Below, in pieces: positions 46,301-53,786 of a DNA stretch of 64,000 nt (the first letter of the stretch is position 1; the number at the start of each line of letters is the position of its first letter). Made by a program: the position numbers and the translations under genes. The notes below the pieces were generated by a model, which was not told the DNA's origin, did no database searches, and saw nothing but the letters and a program-made list of their open reading frames with translations. The DNA comes from CAYRTD01 sp964528675 (GTDB taxonomy: Bacteria > Bacteroidota > Bacteroidia > Bacteroidales > GCA-2748055): assembly GCA_964528675.1 (NCBI GenBank), contig CAZGTU010000010.1, positions 24,130 to 88,129 of the forward strand, read 5' to 3'.

Positions 46301-47344
46301 AATCCTGATCTAACCACCAATAAAAAAGAGAAATACATCGATATAATTCATAGAAGTGGTAAACGCATGTTGGGTACCGTCAATGATATTATCGAAATCT
46401 CTAAGATTGAAACCGGTATCATAAATATAGAATACGAAGAAATAAATGTGAATGAGGTGCTTAAAGAATTGTTCCTGTTTTTCAAACCTGAGGTCGAAAA
46501 AAAAGGGTTAAAACTGGTTCTTGAAAAATCATTACCCGATAAAAATATTCGGATACAGACAGACAGGTCAAAGTTTAATTCAATACTTTCGAACCTGATA
46601 AAAAATGCAATTAAATTTACCGATACCGGGGAAATTACTATTGGAGTCAATTCTGATGAGGCTCATCTGAAGTTTTACATACAAGATACCGGAATAGGCA
46701 TTTCTGAGCAACATAAGAAAATAATTTTCGACCGGTTTAACCAGGCAGATATGTCTCATACCAGATCTTTTGAAGGTTCGGGCCTTGGCTTATCAATCAC
46801 CAAATCTTATGTGGAAATGTTGGGAGGAAAAATTTGGCTGAAATCAGAAATTGGCAAAGGTTCAACATTCTTTTTTACTATTCCATTCAATAACAATAAA
46901 AAAACGGGTGATTTTTCTTCCGATTCGGACTTAAATGAAGATCCTATTATAAAACAGGTAGCTCAATCAGAAAAAAAATTAAAAATTCTTATCGCTGAAG
47001 ATGATATCCCCAATTTAATCTATATGACAACCCTGGTGGAAGACATTAGTTATGAGGTCGTTCAGTGTAGAAACGGAAAAGAAGCTGTTGATCATTGTGT
47101 TAATTATCAAAACGTCGACCTGATTCTAATGGACCTTAAAATGCCTCTCATGGATGGTTATGAAGCGATCAAAAAAATACGTGATTTTAACCAGGATGTA
47201 ATAATTATAACATGTTCAGCATATGTTATTGAAGAGAATAAACATAAGGTCCTTGAAGCAGGATCCAATGAATTTCTGACAAAACCAATTAAAAGAGAGG
47301 ATTTATTTGAAATGATAAATAATCTTAAGTCCAATATTATTTAG
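43358..47344 (+). CDS. giant hybrid sensor histidine kinase: PAS, GAF-like, several PAS domains, HisKA, HATPase, receiver
   Basis: The 1328-residue protein has an N-terminal coiled coil (about 35-65), a PAS domain (about 65-170) and a GAF-like segment (about 190-310; LFSISNLLDSSELSVDELLQ). At least five more PAS/PAC units follow, including LRITLNSIGDGIISTDLKG, a bent PAS with GNTGSWTLYLN, SLINSLHEDILVIDSEYRI, FQKDSAAKLIVDPDNGN and SVNQSPVATVITNLEGIIEYVN. The kinase core has His near 964 (MSHEIRTPMNG), LIKNAIKFT, DTGIGIS and GSGLGLSI, and the receiver has Asp near 1260 (LMDLKMPLMDG). The first two PAS units of the series, the kinase and the receiver are clearly paralogous to those of the kinase at 34740-38630. 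No membrane segment is visible. It is convergent with acr3. Confidence 0.93.
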   Translation: MENGTFFDLKSRIEQVLRESHRDLNQPYIDKLFETVNDYKTELENENERIQKKQAELEKTKSRFAQLFDNAPSGYILCDEDLLVKMANNTFFHLVNKDQISDPEKITDYIHPDSLENFHLYFNKLKSSGNPVALEIKLKSKTTDIPVKIAGNVFREEGNSFYRLIITDLTEEKQYNRTLRKKNRDLKERNKELKCLFSISNLLDSSELSVDELLQNVVELIPPAWQFPEITAARITLNDKIFQTGNFKFSKWKQSAAIPLNFKGKADIEVNIIDELPETDGYYFLEEEKSLLDSISKILGRYLQRKHIENKIKEREEHLRITLNSIGDGIISTDLKGQVTNLNPIAQKLTGWTIDQAKYKPIDTVFKIFHAFTGKKAQNPVKKVLEKGMIVGLANHTKLISKNGKEYHIADSAAPIKEGDGTIIGAVMVFRDVTESYLTREKLKENELQLRKAQVIGNTGSWTLYLNNKLLKASEQSHKIYGLDPKKDFFIEEIRKRPLPEYRKMLDDSLKKLINGEETYDVEFRIKRPDGVIRDIHSVAEYNSRDNTITGFIQDITERKDAERKLIKQGHFLRSLINSLHEDILVIDSEYRIREINDKALEKAGLTREDAIGRYCYEVIHQNDKPCSKTVQKCGVEQVFKSGKPIKLHHEHTNKAGDHSYVDLLYSPIKDDTGNITHVIEAARDVTELFEAQYAVRHSEQKFRNLFQKDSAAKLIVDPDNGNITGANLAAAKFYGWPMEELERMNFFDLNKILPIHLEKRLSRIKSNEETHFEIQQEKADGSICDVEIYGSIIDIGNKIVLHLIIHDITAKKRFEEQLKLLSQSVNQSPVATVITNLEGIIEYVNPFFCKITGYTQEEVIGKNPNILQSGYQDENFYANLWETILAGKNWTGVMCNKKKNGELYWEEALISPIIDDKGHITHFVGIKEDISERKKLMEDLVIAKEKAEESDRLKSAFLANMSHEIRTPMNGILGFTDLLRNPDLTTNKKEKYIDIIHRSGKRMLGTVNDIIEISKIETGIINIEYEEINVNEVLKELFLFFKPEVEKKGLKLVLEKSLPDKNIRIQTDRSKFNSILSNLIKNAIKFTDTGEITIGVNSDEAHLKFYIQDTGIGISEQHKKIIFDRFNQADMSHTRSFEGSGLGLSITKSYVEMLGGKIWLKSEIGKGSTFFFTIPFNNNKKTGDFSSDSDLNEDPIIKQVAQSEKKLKILIAEDDIPNLIYMTTLVEDISYEVVQCRNGKEAVDHCVNYQNVDLILMDLKMPLMDGYEAIKKIRDFNQDVIIITCSAYVIEENKHKVLEAGSNEFLTKPIKREDLFEMINNLKSNII

Positions 47345-47368
47345 TGTCTGTCAATAAAGATGAATATC
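47342..47368. repeat. diverged copy of the TAGTGTCTG dispersed repeat
   Basis: Starting on the TAG stop codon of the large kinase, TAGTGTCTGTCAATAA and the following bases match the reverse complement of 18221-18247 at about 21 of 27 positions. In both places the word TAGTGTCTG begins at or next to a stop codon of a gene on the same strand. Confidence 0.35.
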
Positions 47369-47535
47369 AAATCACTCATCCCAGTAATTGCCGTGAGATC
47401 CACTTGAAGAAAAGTGATACTATCCTGCGCCTCACAAAAAACAGTACTTCTGAATCCAATCTTTACAAAGCAGTATAATAAGTACCGGGGTTTGTTCTTC
47501 TTTACCTGGTATTTTAAACTATGACATCTAATTCT

Positions 47536-48567
47536 TTAGTACCTCCACTTATTTACAAGTGCTACAAGTGAAAGCATAACAGGCACCTCAACCAATACTC
47601 CAACAACCGTTACCATGGCCGCCGGCGATTGTAAGCCAAATAATGCAATGGCAACGGCAACCGCCAGCTCAAAGAAATTACTGGCACCAATCATTGCCGC
47701 AGGAGCACAAACAGGATGGGGCAGCTTTAGCGCCCGGCCCCCAAACCAGGCTATGAAAAAGATAAAATATGTTTGTACTATCAGAGGAACAGCAACCAGC
47801 AAGATAATCAGGGGTTTATTTATGATTACTTTACCCTGAAAAGCAAACAACAAAACCAGGGTGGTAAGCAGTGCAATTATAGATACCGGCTTAAACCGTG
47901 GTAAAAAAGATTGCATAAACCATGGTTCACCCTTTTTCTTTATCAAAACCTTATGGGTAATATATCCCGCCAGAAGGGGAATTACTACAAAAATTATAAT
48001 ACTTGTAACCAGGGTATCGTATGGGATCTCAACATTGGTGATCCCCAACAAAAGTCCAACTATGGGCACAAAAGCAACCAGGATTATCAGGTCGTTTATC
48101 GATACCTGTACAAGGGTATAGTTTGGGTCGCCATTAGTGAGGTAGCTCCATACAAATACCATTGCAGTGCAGGGAGCAGCCCCTAGAAGAATAGCCCCGG
48201 CTATATATTCTCCTGCCTCCTCCGGGGAGATAAATGCCGAATATATTTTTGAGAAAAAGATCCAGGCAAAAAAGGCCATAGAAAAAGGCTTGATCAGCCA
48301 GTTTACTACCAGGGTAAGGATAACCCCTTTTGGTCGCCTCCTGATACTTTTTATGCTTGAAAAGTCTACCTGGAGCATCATGGGATAGATCATAAGCCAG
48401 ATCAATATCGCTACCGGAATATTCACCTTGAATAATTCCAGGTCGCTGAGGACCTGAATGTTGTCGCCTGCGAAATGACCTATAGCAATTCCTCCCGCAA
48501 TACAAAGTGCAACCCATAGAGTAAGGTATTTTTCAAAAAACCCTATCTGCCGTTTATCTGTGTTCAT
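47536..48567 (-). CDS. acr3: ACR3-family arsenite efflux transporter
   Basis: The 343-residue protein has about ten membrane helices and the marks of Acr3 carriers: PVAILIWLMIYPMMLQVDF, the cysteine-bearing GAAPCTAMVFVWSYLTNGD (this Cys is needed for arsenite transport in studied members) and the late GVLVEVPVMLSLV with its conserved Glu. It expels trihydroxyarsenite from the cytoplasm, driven by the proton gradient. It is the last gene of the nine-gene arsenic cluster, 29 bases after arsM. Length is normal for the family. Confidence 0.95.
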   Translation of the reverse strand: MNTDKRQIGFFEKYLTLWVALCIAGGIAIGHFAGDNIQVLSDLELFKVNIPVAILIWLMIYPMMLQVDFSSIKSIRRRPKGVILTLVVNWLIKPFSMAFFAWIFFSKIYSAFISPEEAGEYIAGAILLGAAPCTAMVFVWSYLTNGDPNYTLVQVSINDLIILVAFVPIVGLLLGITNVEIPYDTLVTSIIIFVVIPLLAGYITHKVLIKKKGEPWFMQSFLPRFKPVSIIALLTTLVLLFAFQGKVIINKPLIILLVAVPLIVQTYFIFFIAWFGGRALKLPHPVCAPAAMIGASNFFELAVAVAIALFGLQSPAAMVTVVGVLVEVPVMLSLVALVNKWRY

Positions 48568-48596
48568 AATATAATATATTCTGCTTCATTAATTAT

Positions 48597-49412
48597 TTAT
48601 CTTCTCCTGGCCCCGGTTACTGTAATGCTATAAATTCCCATTTCGCCTTCACTAATATTTCTGAGCTCATTTTCCGACAGATAAGAAGCCAGAACTTCTT
48701 CCGGGAGAACAATTTGCTTCTCTTTATGAATGATAATATCCGAAAAACCCTGTTCTTTCATAATATCAATGTAAGCATCCTTTTGCAAAGCGCCTGATAC
48801 GCAACCGGCATATAACTCTGCCTCCTCCTGGAGTTTTTCGGGTAAAAAACCTTTCAGCACAACATCGGAAATACAAAAATGTCCACCACGTTTCAATACC
48901 CTGAATATTTCGCTGAAAGCCTTACTTTTATCAGGAACAAGATTCAGAACACAGTTGCTTATTACCACATTATATTCACAATCTCCAGAAGGAATATTTT
49001 CAATATCACCCTGAATGAATTCAATATTCTTAAACCCGGTTTTTGCAAGATTTTCTCTGGCTTTTACAACCATGGGCTCAGTAAAATCCAGCCCCATAAC
49101 CTTACCTCGCTCTCCCACTAACCTGGCAGCTACAAATGCATCATTTCCGGCACCACAACCAAGATCCAGCACAGAATCCCCATCTTTAATTCCTGCAAAT
49201 TCTGTAGGCAATCCACATCCTAAACCAAGATCAGCCTGTGAATTATAGCCTTCAAGTTGAGAATAATCATCACTAAATGAAGTGTAAACTACTGAATCGC
49301 AGCATCCGGCACTTCCACAACACGATGATTCATTTTTAGATTCATTCTTTGAATTCAATGCTATTTCACCATATTTTTCTTTTACAACCAGTTTTAAATC
49401 TTCAGCTTTCAT
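48597..49412 (-). CDS. arsM: arsenite S-adenosylmethionine methyltransferase
   Basis: The 271-residue protein has the ArsM layout: a cysteine-rich N-terminal stretch (SCCGSAGCCDS), LGLGCGLPTEFAGIKDGD, the SAM-binding VLDLGCGAGNDAFVAARLVG, and the conserved cysteines of VVISNCVLNLVPDK and YAGCVSGAL, which coordinate As(III). It methylates arsenite to mono-, di- and possibly trimethyl species in the cytoplasm. The C terminus is short (ends GARRR) and shows no additional Cys pair. Its first four bases overlap the end of arsC, which indicates translational coupling. Confidence 0.93.
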   Translation of the reverse strand: MKAEDLKLVVKEKYGEIALNSKNESKNESSCCGSAGCCDSVVYTSFSDDYSQLEGYNSQADLGLGCGLPTEFAGIKDGDSVLDLGCGAGNDAFVAARLVGERGKVMGLDFTEPMVVKARENLAKTGFKNIEFIQGDIENIPSGDCEYNVVISNCVLNLVPDKSKAFSEIFRVLKRGGHFCISDVVLKGFLPEKLQEEAELYAGCVSGALQKDAYIDIMKEQGFSDIIIHKEKQIVLPEEVLASYLSENELRNISEGEMGIYSITVTGARRR

Positions 49413-49843
49413 AATTTTAATTTTATTTCTTCAATATACAAGTTCTTAAATGCTTCCTTTATCTCATTCCGTACCCGGATGAATTCATTCCAGATAAATT
49501 CATCTGTTCCGGTTGCATGCGAGGGATCCTCAAATCCAATATGCAAGCGATGCTTCACTTCACCCGGGAAAAACGGACAGGTCTCATTCGCATCATCGCA
49601 AACCGTGATGACATAATCCCAGTTTTCGTCAAGGTATTTATTTACGATCTCAGGCCTGTGATCACTTATATCAATGCCTTCTTTTTCCATTACCTTCACA
49701 GCTTTTGGATTTACCTCCTGTGCAGGATGGGTGCCGGCAGATCTAACCGTCAAGCGGGAGTCGAAAGATTTCATAAACCCATGAGCCATCTGACTTCGAC
49801 AACTATTTCCTGTACATAAAATAAGTATTTTCATATTGTTCAC
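49409..49843 (-). CDS. arsC: thioredoxin-type arsenate reductase (LMW phosphatase fold)
   Basis: The 144-residue protein has the P-loop Cys10-TGNSC15-R near its N terminus, the redox pair Cys82 and Cys89 (VCDDANETCPFF) and the acid loop in GFEDPSHA. These are the residues of the low-molecular-weight-phosphatase-related ArsC that is recycled by thioredoxin, as in Staphylococcus and Bacillus. It reduces arsenate to arsenite for export by Acr3 or methylation by ArsM. Translation may start at the first Met or at the Met three codons later (MKILILC). It lies 8 bases from the dehydrogenase gene upstream. Confidence 0.93.
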   Translation of the reverse strand: MNNMKILILCTGNSCRSQMAHGFMKSFDSRLTVRSAGTHPAQEVNPKAVKVMEKEGIDISDHRPEIVNKYLDENWDYVITVCDDANETCPFFPGEVKHRLHIGFEDPSHATGTDEFIWNEFIRVRNEIKEAFKNLYIEEIKLKL

Positions 49844-49851
49844 ATTTTATA

Positions 49852-50625
49852 TCAGGGCTTAATTTTATTATAGAGGCCCATTAATCTGGTTTCAAGGATC
49901 TGCTCAATTTCATTTTCATTTTCACCAATTGGTTTCACCGGGATCAGATCCATCACTTCTTCAGGAGAGAGTTTTGAATGATAATACAAGTTGGCAGACT
50001 TTTCTATGGTTTCACCTATTATCTTTTTGGCTTCAGTTTCTGTAAACCCGGTTTTTATAGCTATTTCCTCCATTTTTTTCCATTGGAACCAGAAATAGGT
50101 TGGCAGCATTGCCGATACTACGGCATATCCTTCCAGCATTTTTTCTTCAACCTCAATCAATCTTCCTGTTACTTTAAGCAGTTCAATAAGTTTCTTTTTT
50201 TCATCCTGATTAAAAGACGAATGCATAGTGAATGGATTTACCCCTTCATTAATGTAAGAAGTGGCATTGGGGATCATTCTGATAATTTTCCTTGTAGGAA
50301 TTGAAGAAGCAATTTTTTCAATGGTGATTTTTGGAGCAAAAGAAATAACTGTCGAATCCTTCCTTAAAGCATCCCTTACCTCTTCCAGGTTTTCCATAAT
50401 CTGAGGAGGATGAACGGCAAGAAACAAAATGTCCTGCTCTGCTGTCACCCGTGAATGTGAAGCAAGATCGATTTCCGCAAATTGTTTTTTGAGGGAGTTT
50501 GCAGTTTCTTCATTGGGTTCGTACACAGCGATCTTTTTAAAATCAATCGATTTGTTTTGAAAGGATTGGAGAAAGATCTTTGTGATCCTTCCGCCTCCGA
50601 TAAAGCCGATAGTTTGTGTTTTCAT
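49852..50625 (-). CDS. pyrroline-5-carboxylate reductase-like NAD(P) oxidoreductase
   Basis: The 257-residue protein has an N-terminal Rossmann fold (IGFIGGGRITKIFLQSF, then ILFLAVHPPQI) and a helical C-terminal dimerisation region. KIIRMIPNATSYINEGVNPF is the equivalent of the substrate loop RxMPN in ProC. The C-terminal helix (EGYAVVSAMLPTYFWF) departs from the ProC consensus, in which SGPAY and then TVxGxAxL occur. A housekeeping role in proline synthesis is therefore doubtful. Its place inside the arsenic operon, 8 bases before arsC and 36 bases after the permease gene, suggests a role connected with arsenic or organoarsenical metabolism, which is an inference from context only. Confidence 0.75.
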   Translation of the reverse strand: MKTQTIGFIGGGRITKIFLQSFQNKSIDFKKIAVYEPNEETANSLKKQFAEIDLASHSRVTAEQDILFLAVHPPQIMENLEEVRDALRKDSTVISFAPKITIEKIASSIPTRKIIRMIPNATSYINEGVNPFTMHSSFNQDEKKKLIELLKVTGRLIEVEEKMLEGYAVVSAMLPTYFWFQWKKMEEIAIKTGFTETEAKKIIGETIEKSANLYYHSKLSPEEVMDLIPVKPIGENENEIEQILETRLMGLYNKIKP

Positions 50626-50661
50626 AACAAAAAAATATTAGTGTTTTATACAGAATAAATT

Positions 50662-51978
50662 TCAAATTGCTCCATATATAAGACCACTTATTGTGGCCAT
50701 TATCACTACCAAAATAACATAGACCACCGTTTTTTGCGTTCCAATCACTCCTCTTATCACAAGCATATTAGGTAGAGACAAAGAGGGACCTGCGAGCAAT
50801 AAGGCAAGTGCGGGTCCTTTGCCCATTCCGGCAGCCATCAGTCCTTGAAGAATCGGAACCTCTGTTAAGGTGGCAAAGTACATAAATGCACCCACAATGG
50901 AGGCGAAAAAATTCGCGAAAACTGAATTACCCCCTACAAGTCCTGCCACCCATTCATTGGGGATGATACCGGCCATGGCTGTATCATCATGCGTTGAACC
51001 CAATAGGAATCCCGCAATTAATACTCCAATGGCTAAAAGCGGTAATATTTGTTTGGTAAATTCCCATGTGGAAAGCGTCCACTCCCTGTTTTCAGGTTCT
51101 CTTTTATCCATTAAAGTAATAACTGAAAGTGCAGCTATTCCCACCACCATGGGAATAAGAGGAGAGGAACTTAAAAATGCAGATATAGCCGTTATTGCAG
51201 CAGCCACAAGAACATGGGATCTTTTCATGTTCAATATATAGATGAGTGAAAAAACAAGCATCACTGCGAAAAAAGAAGTAATATGCCATTTGTGTTCCCA
51301 GATCCAATACCATACTCCGCTTGTAACGCCTTCGGAGGGTTTTCCCCAGTTTGCAAACACAAGAATGAAAACCAGGATGAAAAAATGAGAAGCAGTCTGC
51401 CACATAGGACGTTTTTCAGGAGCATCAGGAAAATTGATCTGCTCTTCTCTTTTGGCTTTTTCTTCCTTACGATAAATTAAGGACATTGCCGAGCCAATAA
51501 CTACAGCAAACACTACAGCACCGATAATACGGGCTACACCCATCTCGAACCCAAGTATCCTTGCTGTTAAAATAATGGCCAGGATATTAATTGCCGGGCC
51601 GGAATACAGAAATGCAATTGCCGGTCCGAGTCCGGCACCCCTTTTGTGAATACTCGAAAACAAAGGCAGGATCGTACAACTACAAACAGCCAGAATTGTT
51701 CCTGAAACTGAGGCAACAGTATATGCAAGCCATTTTTTCGCCTTTGCTCCGAAATATTTCATTACGGCACCCTGGCTGACAAACACAGAAATCACTCCGG
51801 CAATGAAAAAAGCCGGCAGCAAGCAAAGTATTACATGTTCCCTTGCATACCACTTTGTGAGATCCAGCATAGCCATTATGGCTTCCCTGAACCTGAGGCT
51901 CTCCAGTGGCAAATAGAAAGCAGCAACAAATAGAACAATTATCCAGGTTAATATTTTAATTTCTCTTTTTCTCTCCAT
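50662..51978 (-). CDS. ArsP/DUF318-family permease, probable organoarsenical or metal efflux
   Basis: The 438-residue membrane protein has a family hallmark, ILAVCSCTILPLFSSIHKRG with Cys99 and Cys101, and GPAIAFLYSGPAINILAI. A second repeat-like half contains ATLTEVPILQGLMAAGMGKGPALALLLAGPSLSLPN. PF03773 permeases include ArsP, which exports trivalent methyl- and phenyl-arsenicals. This protein is longer than characterised ArsP (about 315-350) and could also match the SO_0444-type metal exporters. With ArsM in the same operon, export of methylarsenite is plausible. It starts 19 bases downstream of a TTCG-N8-CGAA operator, so it may head its own ArsR-controlled transcript. Confidence 0.78.
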   Translation of the reverse strand: MERKREIKILTWIIVLFVAAFYLPLESLRFREAIMAMLDLTKWYAREHVILCLLPAFFIAGVISVFVSQGAVMKYFGAKAKKWLAYTVASVSGTILAVCSCTILPLFSSIHKRGAGLGPAIAFLYSGPAINILAIILTARILGFEMGVARIIGAVVFAVVIGSAMSLIYRKEEKAKREEQINFPDAPEKRPMWQTASHFFILVFILVFANWGKPSEGVTSGVWYWIWEHKWHITSFFAVMLVFSLIYILNMKRSHVLVAAAITAISAFLSSSPLIPMVVGIAALSVITLMDKREPENREWTLSTWEFTKQILPLLAIGVLIAGFLLGSTHDDTAMAGIIPNEWVAGLVGGNSVFANFFASIVGAFMYFATLTEVPILQGLMAAGMGKGPALALLLAGPSLSLPNMLVIRGVIGTQKTVVYVILVVIMATISGLIYGAI

Positions 51979-51996
51979 TATCCTAAAATATATACG

Positions 51997-52014
51997 GTTC
52001 GTAAGTTTACGAAC
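51997..52014. promoter_or_regulatory. probable ArsR operator 3 (perfect palindrome) before the permease gene
   Basis: GTTCGTAAGTTTACGAAC is a palindrome with 8-base arms around GT. It lies in the 53-base gap between arsG and the permease gene. It shares the TTCG-N8-CGAA pattern with two sites next to arsR. No clear -7/-33 elements were found around it. Confidence 0.75.
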
Positions 52015-52031
52015 TTTAACGTCAAAATTTT

Positions 52032-52733
52032 TTAAAAGTATATAATCACAACATAGTATATACCCATCGCGATAAAAGCTATGGATATAAACCTTCTGAA
52101 CCAGATCTCAAAGATCTTCAGATTCTGGTATAATCTTCCGACACCAGATACTGTATAAGCAAGAAGCCATGCAAAAATAATAACCGGGATGCCGGTAGCA
52201 ATGGCAAAGACAACCGGAAGAAACATTCCTGAAGCACTGCTTATAGTCAAAGGAATAAGCATGCCAAAGTAAAGAACCCCACTGTAAGGACAAAAGGCCA
52301 GGGCAAAAACCATCCCCAGTAAAAGCACCTCCCAGTAAGTTCCTGTTCCCTTTTTCTGAAAGTGCTGGGTAATATTCCCAAATCCCGGAAAACTGATCTT
52401 CAGAAAATCGAGCATGAATAAGCCAATGATAATAAGCAAGGGGCCGATTATTTTCTCTCCATACTGCTGAAACCATCCGGAAACCTTGAATTGATCAGCC
52501 CCAATGTATATTATTAGAGCAAGCAAAGTATAGGAAACTACTCTTCCCAGGGTATAGACCAGTCCATTAATGAACACTTTCCTCTGATTCGCAACATCCT
52601 TACTTATAAAGCCGATAGCCGTAATATTTGTGGCCAGCGGGCAGGGGCTGATAGCTGTTAAAACACCCAGAATGAGTGCACTTAGCAGAGGAAATGAACT
52701 TCCTTCCAATAAATCTGTCAGGATACCTTCCAT
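52032..52733 (-). CDS. arsG: ArsG-type permease (DsbD/CcdA-like membrane protein)
   Basis: The 233-residue protein has about six membrane helices and the two membrane cysteines of the DsbD/CcdA fold: Cys31 (TAISPCPLATN) and Cys148 (ALAFCPYSGVLY). Members of this subfamily found beside arsF are described as ArsG, which exports aromatic aminoarsenicals after reduction of nitro-arsenicals by ArsEF in Shewanella. An alternative is electron transfer to the periplasmic thioredoxin-like partner encoded immediately upstream, as in classical DsbD. It is 7 bases after arsF, so the two are cotranscribed. Confidence 0.75.
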   Translation of the reverse strand: MEGILTDLLEGSSFPLLSALILGVLTAISPCPLATNITAIGFISKDVANQRKVFINGLVYTLGRVVSYTLLALIIYIGADQFKVSGWFQQYGEKIIGPLLIIIGLFMLDFLKISFPGFGNITQHFQKKGTGTYWEVLLLGMVFALAFCPYSGVLYFGMLIPLTISSASGMFLPVVFAIATGIPVIIFAWLLAYTVSGVGRLYQNLKIFEIWFRRFISIAFIAMGIYYVVIIYF

Positions 52734-52740
52734 TCCGTCA

Positions 52741-53151
52741 CTAAAGCATTGAAGCGATTTTCTCCTTGATAATACTCTTTAACTCATCCGGTTTGCTACG
52801 GGCATTCATAAAAGCCTGATTGGTAAGATTAATTTTTTTATTACCCCCTACTATTAATAAAGCCTGTCCGAAAATGCCAAGTTTTTCAGCCTTTTCGGAC
52901 CCTTTCTCCTCATCAAGGTTATAATCAGCAAAAGCGACTTTACTTTCGCTCATTTCATTTATCGCCTCTCTGGTTATATCTTCTATAGCATTGCAGGTGG
53001 CACATCTCCTGGTAAAGTGAAAATAAACAACCTCAACTTTTTCACTTTCCGAAACGACTGTTTCCTGATTCTTGTTATCACTCTGTGAAGAACAGGAAAT
53101 AGTTACACTTATAGCAATCAGTGTCGTAATAAAAATCTGAAGCATTCTCAT
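52741..53151 (-). CDS. arsF: ArsF-like periplasmic thioredoxin-fold lipoprotein
   Basis: The 136-residue product has a lipobox VTISC (Cys20) and a single thioredoxin-fold domain with the redox motif Cys50-Ala-Thr-Cys53 (HFTRRCATCNAIE). It matches the small ArsF proteins assigned as a nitroreductase subunit of the arsEFG set. Being an exported lipoprotein, it would act on the periplasmic face, where the DsbD-like ArsG could reduce it. The gene follows the small thioredoxin gene by 4 bases. The nitroreductase assignment rests on the described operon and not on a recognisable flavin site. Confidence 0.75.
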   Translation of the reverse strand: MRMLQIFITTLIAISVTISCSSQSDNKNQETVVSESEKVEVVYFHFTRRCATCNAIEDITREAINEMSESKVAFADYNLDEEKGSEKAEKLGIFGQALLIVGGNKKINLTNQAFMNARSKPDELKSIIKEKIASML

Positions 53152-53155
53152 TTCT

Positions 53156-53395
53156 CTATAAATTTTGATTTATTAATTCCTTAATTTCTTTAACAGACGG
53201 TAAACGACCGGACAATACCAGTTTTTCATTGATCACCAATCCGGGAGTCCTTGCTGCACCATATCCCATAATTTTCATTATGTCCTCTTCCTTGAGTACT
53301 GAAGCTTCAATTCCCAGATCTGCAACAGCTTCCTGTGTAGCCTTTTCCAGTGATTTACATTTAGGGCATCCTGTACCTAAAACTTTAATTTCCAT
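53156..53395 (-). CDS. small thioredoxin/glutaredoxin-like redox protein (ArsE-like candidate)
   Basis: From ATG 53395 the protein has 79 residues and starts MEIKVLGTGCPKCKSLEKAT, with the CxxC redox site at residues 10 and 13. PGLVINEKLVLSGRLPSVKEI closes a short thioredoxin fold of the TM0996/MTH895 type. A longer start at 53419 adds eight residues without homology. It has no signal peptide, so it is cytoplasmic. In arsenic operons such proteins serve as electron donors or as the ArsE component. It is the first structural gene after arsR, with an operator-like palindrome at 53444-53461 between them. Confidence 0.85.
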   Translation of the reverse strand: MEIKVLGTGCPKCKSLEKATQEAVADLGIEASVLKEEDIMKIMGYGAARTPGLVINEKLVLSGRLPSVKEIKELINQNL

Positions 53396-53443
53396 TTTCT
53401 TTACATTTAGTTTATACACATCAAAACAATTATATAATTCGCA

Positions 53444-53461
53444 TTTCGCCTAATTACGAAC
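53444..53461. promoter_or_regulatory. probable ArsR operator 2, between arsR and the thioredoxin-like gene
   Basis: TTTCGCCTAATTACGAAC contains TTCG and CGAA separated by eight bases. It shares TAATTACGAAC-type half-site sequence with the other operators but is less symmetrical. It would control the genes downstream of arsR independently of the arsR promoter. Confidence 0.6.
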
Positions 53462-53479
53462 ATCTGGGTCAAAAAAATA

Positions 53480-53785
53480 TTACTTCTCCAAAAAGCTTTC
53501 AAATAAGACTTTCGCTTCTTCCCAGTTTTCTTTATTCAAACAATATTTAATCCTTGGAGATTCAATCTCACCCTGGATAAGTCCTGCACTTTTCAATTCC
53601 TTTAAGTGTTGCGATAATGTAGATTTGGCTATCGGCAACACTTCTGTCAGATCACCACTGTAACAGCAGTCTTGCTTTGAGAGCAAATCAAGCACGTATA
53701 TTCTTATGGGATGTCCCATTGCTTTGGCGTAACGAGCCATCTTTTTCTGCTTTTCAGTGATAATTTCTAACTGATTTATTTGCAT
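53480..53785 (-). CDS. arsR: ArsR/SmtB-family arsenic-responsive repressor
   Basis: The 101-residue protein is a winged-helix repressor: MGHPIRIYVLDLLSKQ, recognition helix region IAKSTLSQHLKELKSAGLI, and wing RIKYCLN. Cys40-Cys41 (QDCCYSGDL) in the helix before the recognition helix, together with Cys82, can bind As(III), which would release it from DNA. It is the first gene of the arsenic cluster and lies under a promoter whose start site is covered by a TTCG-N8-CGAA palindrome, so it is probably autoregulated. Confidence 0.93.
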   Translation of the reverse strand: MQINQLEIITEKQKKMARYAKAMGHPIRIYVLDLLSKQDCCYSGDLTEVLPIAKSTLSQHLKELKSAGLIQGEIESPRIKYCLNKENWEEAKVLFESFLEK

Positions 53786-53786
53786 A

